The notes under the pieces were generated by a model, which made no database searches, had not been told where the DNA came from, and worked only from the letters and a program-made list of their open reading frames with translations. The position numbers were made by a program, and so were the translations under genes. A stretch of 64,000 nt of DNA from Symmachiella dynata (lineage in GTDB: Bacteria > Planctomycetota > Planctomycetia > Planctomycetales > Planctomycetaceae): positions 3,029,001 to 3,093,000 of the forward strand of contig NZ_CP036276.1 in NCBI RefSeq assembly GCF_007747995.1, in the 5' to 3' direction. Below are positions 62,231-64,000 of the stretch, in pieces (positions within the stretch are counted from its first letter, which is position 1; each line of letters begins with the position of its first letter).

Positions 62231-64000
62231 CAGGTCCGCCGCCTGTTCGGCCGTCATCTCTCGCAGCAGCATCTCGGGCATCAGCGACTTGTCCTGCGGC
62301 TGCAGAATCTCGATGTCCGCGCGGGAAATGCGAATCAACTCGTGTTGATTGTCCTTGAGCACCACTTCGTTCTCGGTTTTTTCCACCAACAATCCGGCAT
62401 GCACCTGCCCCCGTTTGGTTTCGACGATATAGCTCACGTAATCCTTGTGGATCTCCTTCGACGGGTTGAGGATCGTATCCAAGATTTTCATCTTGTCTTT
62501 GTCCTTCGCCACATGCGTCAACTCCGGCCCCAATTCACGGCCTTCGTCGCCGATTTTGTGACAGTCGCGACACTGCACACCGGCCGCCTTGAAAAACAAC
62601 TCCCGCCCTCGCTCCGCATCGCCTGTCAGAGCCAGAATTTGCTCCGGACGAACCAACGGCCCCAGACGACGCACACGCTGTTCCTCAGGGACAAACCGTT
62701 CAAACAAATCCCGCACTAATGGATTCGTGTGTGCGGCGCCGGCGGCGATGATCTCCCCGCGTAGCGGCGAAGCGGGTGGCTCCTGATCGACCAGACCCAC
62801 CGCCACCATCGCTCCACTGACATTTTCGAGCAACTTCTTAATCGCCGCGGTCCGTTTGGCGACCACATCGCTGTTCAAATCCTCAGGCTGGGCACTCTGG
62901 GCAGCGGTCGTCGTATCCCCTTCGGCAGGCAATTCGGCCACCCATTGCCGAAACAATTTCAGTGCCTCTTCATCCACGACCGCCGACCCCAAAACCGGCA
63001 TCCGCCCCTGCCCCAGTTTCGATAAGCGATACAAAATCACCGACCGCTCAGGCGCCCCTTTGGCGATCAACTGGCCGTCATCAATGCTGAAGTTTCCATG
63101 GTTCGGCGGGATGTTAAAAATGTTCGCCTTTTTCTCATCGCTCGTGAATTCCAATTCCATCTTCGCATTGCCGCCGCCGTCCGAAACATGGCAGTGTGAA
63201 CAGTTGGCGTGCAAATAGGACCGTGCACGGGCATTCAATTCGGCCGATTCGTCATATGGGTTTGAAAGCTTAGGCAACTCCTCAATCGACTTTTTCGGCG
63301 ATTCCTTAAACATGCCGATATGGTCCCAAGCACGGATTTGATTATCCGTGACTCCGCCAAAGTCGTAGTCCCGATTCATCTGCAACGTGTTCAGCCCCAG
63401 GACCCATTTGGCGGCGCGGGAATGGCAACCCATACACTCCGTGCGGGCGGCATACCGCCACGTCTGTTGCCGCACTCCCTTCGGCTCCGCCGCATCGCGA
63501 ATTTGAAATTTGCGATCCATGCCGTCGCGCCCCACCAAATCGGCGTCGTCCCCAGCATCGTTCCACATATAGGTATACGCCATCCATTCCCCCTCTTGCC
63601 GCGTCAGCAACCGCGTTTCGATCGGACGCCGGCTCGCTGGATTTCCCGCTTCCATCTCCAACGACAATGTCTGCGCCGCCACCGTGTTGTTGGGAAACTC
63701 CCAACCGCGATGCCCGCCGTACGTAATCTGTTCCTCTCCCGGGACTCCTACGAATCGCTGGACGTGCGCCCCATCCACCCATGCCGGCGCATTGACCGAA
63801 TAGGGCAACACCCCCGCCGCTGGGATCTGCTCAGGGACCGATGTAAACAGACCGGTCTCACTCAGTTTCCGCGGAAACTCCTCCGCTGCATGCGCCGGCG
63901 CGCCGCTCGGCACCAAGGAAAAGATTTCACCGCTCAACGCAACCAGATACAGTTCGCGATCATGATCATGTCCAAACGTCGCGACTTTATACGTCGAGTC
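62204..64000 (-). CDS. Fusion of sugar dehydrogenase-like domain and multihaem cytochrome c, N-terminus beyond the window
   Basis: 598 codons run open to the right edge, so the start is outside. The first visible segment (DHDRELYLVALSGEIFSL) looks like the last blade of a PQQ-dependent glucose/sorbosone dehydrogenase propeller. Then comes a domain of the SO_2930/diheme type with PEGV-like VLPYSVNAPAWVDGA and WMAYTYMWNDAGDDADL, containing CMGCH and CSHCH, followed by a C-terminal cytochrome domain with CRDCH (GVQCRDCHKIGDEG, GPELTHVAKDKDKM). Three haem c sites in total. It probably sits in the periplasm, oxidising a sugar and passing electrons to the respiratory chain. Confidence 0.85.
   Translation of the reverse strand, partial: DSTYKVATFGHDHDRELYLVALSGEIFSLVPSGAPAHAAEEFPRKLSETGLFTSVPEQIPAAGVLPYSVNAPAWVDGAHVQRFVGVPGEEQITYGGHRGWEFPNNTVAAQTLSLEMEAGNPASRRPIETRLLTRQEGEWMAYTYMWNDAGDDADLVGRDGMDRKFQIRDAAEPKGVRQQTWRYAARTECMGCHSRAAKWVLGLNTLQMNRDYDFGGVTDNQIRAWDHIGMFKESPKKSIEELPKLSNPYDESAELNARARSYLHANCSHCHVSDGGGNAKMELEFTSDEKKANIFNIPPNHGNFSIDDGQLIAKGAPERSVILYRLSKLGQGRMPVLGSAVVDEEALKLFRQWVAELPAEGDTTTAAQSAQPEDLNSDVVAKRTAAIKKLLENVSGAMVAVGLVDQEPPASPLRGEIIAAGAAHTNPLVRDLFERFVPEEQRVRRLGPLVRPEQILALTGDAERGRELFFKAAGVQCRDCHKIGDEGRELGPELTHVAKDKDKMKILDTILNPSKEIHKDYVSYIVETKRGQVHAGLLVEKTENEVVLKDNQHELIRISRADIEILQPQDKSLMPEMLLREMTAEQAADLLQFLVELK

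Noticed and set aside
1-64000. tRNA or rRNA genes
   Set aside because: I searched for T-loop and acceptor-stem-like patterns and rRNA conserved blocks; candidates fell inside coding regions or could not fold.

Overview
The window looks like chromosome of a planctomycete (Planctomycetota, probably family Planctomycetaceae or a close relative). The evidence is the gene content: very large secreted propeller/HEAT/cytochrome c proteins of the PVC type, DUF1501 and DUF1080 proteins, many Tat- or Sec-exported hydrolases, Gfo/Idh/MocA and sugar-isomerase-like proteins, WD40 giants, and sparse short operons separated by small palindromic repeats. I see no rRNA, tRNA, phage, transposase or CRISPR array.

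Layout. 1-10 kb (almost all minus strand): a partial VCBS/propeller protein running off the left edge, an SMP-30-like lactonase, a pair of tiny paralogous helix-turn-helix proteins, an exported alpha/beta hydrolase, a Tat-exported sugar isomerase-like protein, an SDR reductase, a small membrane protein, and a thiO/Gfo-Idh-MocA pair overlapping by ATGA. 10.6-19 kb: a small membrane protein, the type-B succinate dehydrogenase operon sdhC-sdhA-sdhB, RNase R with a long lysine-rich tail, and a GlcD-like flavoprotein. 19-28 kb: soluble transhydrogenase sthA behind a long leader with a perfect palindrome, an orphan CheX, an RluA-type pseudouridine synthase, an alpha/beta hydrolase, an HOT-type iron alcohol dehydrogenase followed closely by a cytochrome P450, and leucyl aminopeptidase. 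28-37.5 kb: a propeller/HEAT/cytochrome c protein, a DUF1080 protein with a good terminator, and two tandem 730-residue WD40 proteins followed by a small lipoprotein. 37.6-49 kb: crotonase, PLP-binding YggS, an esterase, a membrane-anchored thioredoxin, ferredoxin-NADP reductase, an SSS symporter, a DUF1501 protein, an unknown exported protein, and a degenerate GGDEF protein. 49-64 kb: an S41 tail-specific protease with terminator, an ABC ATPase without permease, a sialidase-like Tat protein, a 600-residue toroid-like secreted protein, an amidohydrolase, a gamma carbonic anhydrase, a membrane protein with two ribosomal L7/L12-like helical repeats, an APH/MTR-kinase-like phosphotransferase, an enolase-family protein with two active-site substitutions, a lipoprotein, and a three-haem glucose dehydrogenase/cytochrome fusion running off the right edge.

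How it fits together: most identifiable functions concern exported breakdown of sugars and esters (lactonase, esterases, DUF1080, sialidase-like, toroid), oxidation coupled to periplasmic c-type cytochromes, and central respiration (SDH, SthA, Fpr). The most unusual items are the atypical enolase beside a small-molecule kinase, the L7/L12-repeat membrane protein, the twin WD40 giants, the paired mini-HTH proteins, a roughly 160-bp MITE-like element present three times, and the Fur-box-like palindrome before sthA. No complete, clearly new multi-gene system was demonstrable from sequence alone.
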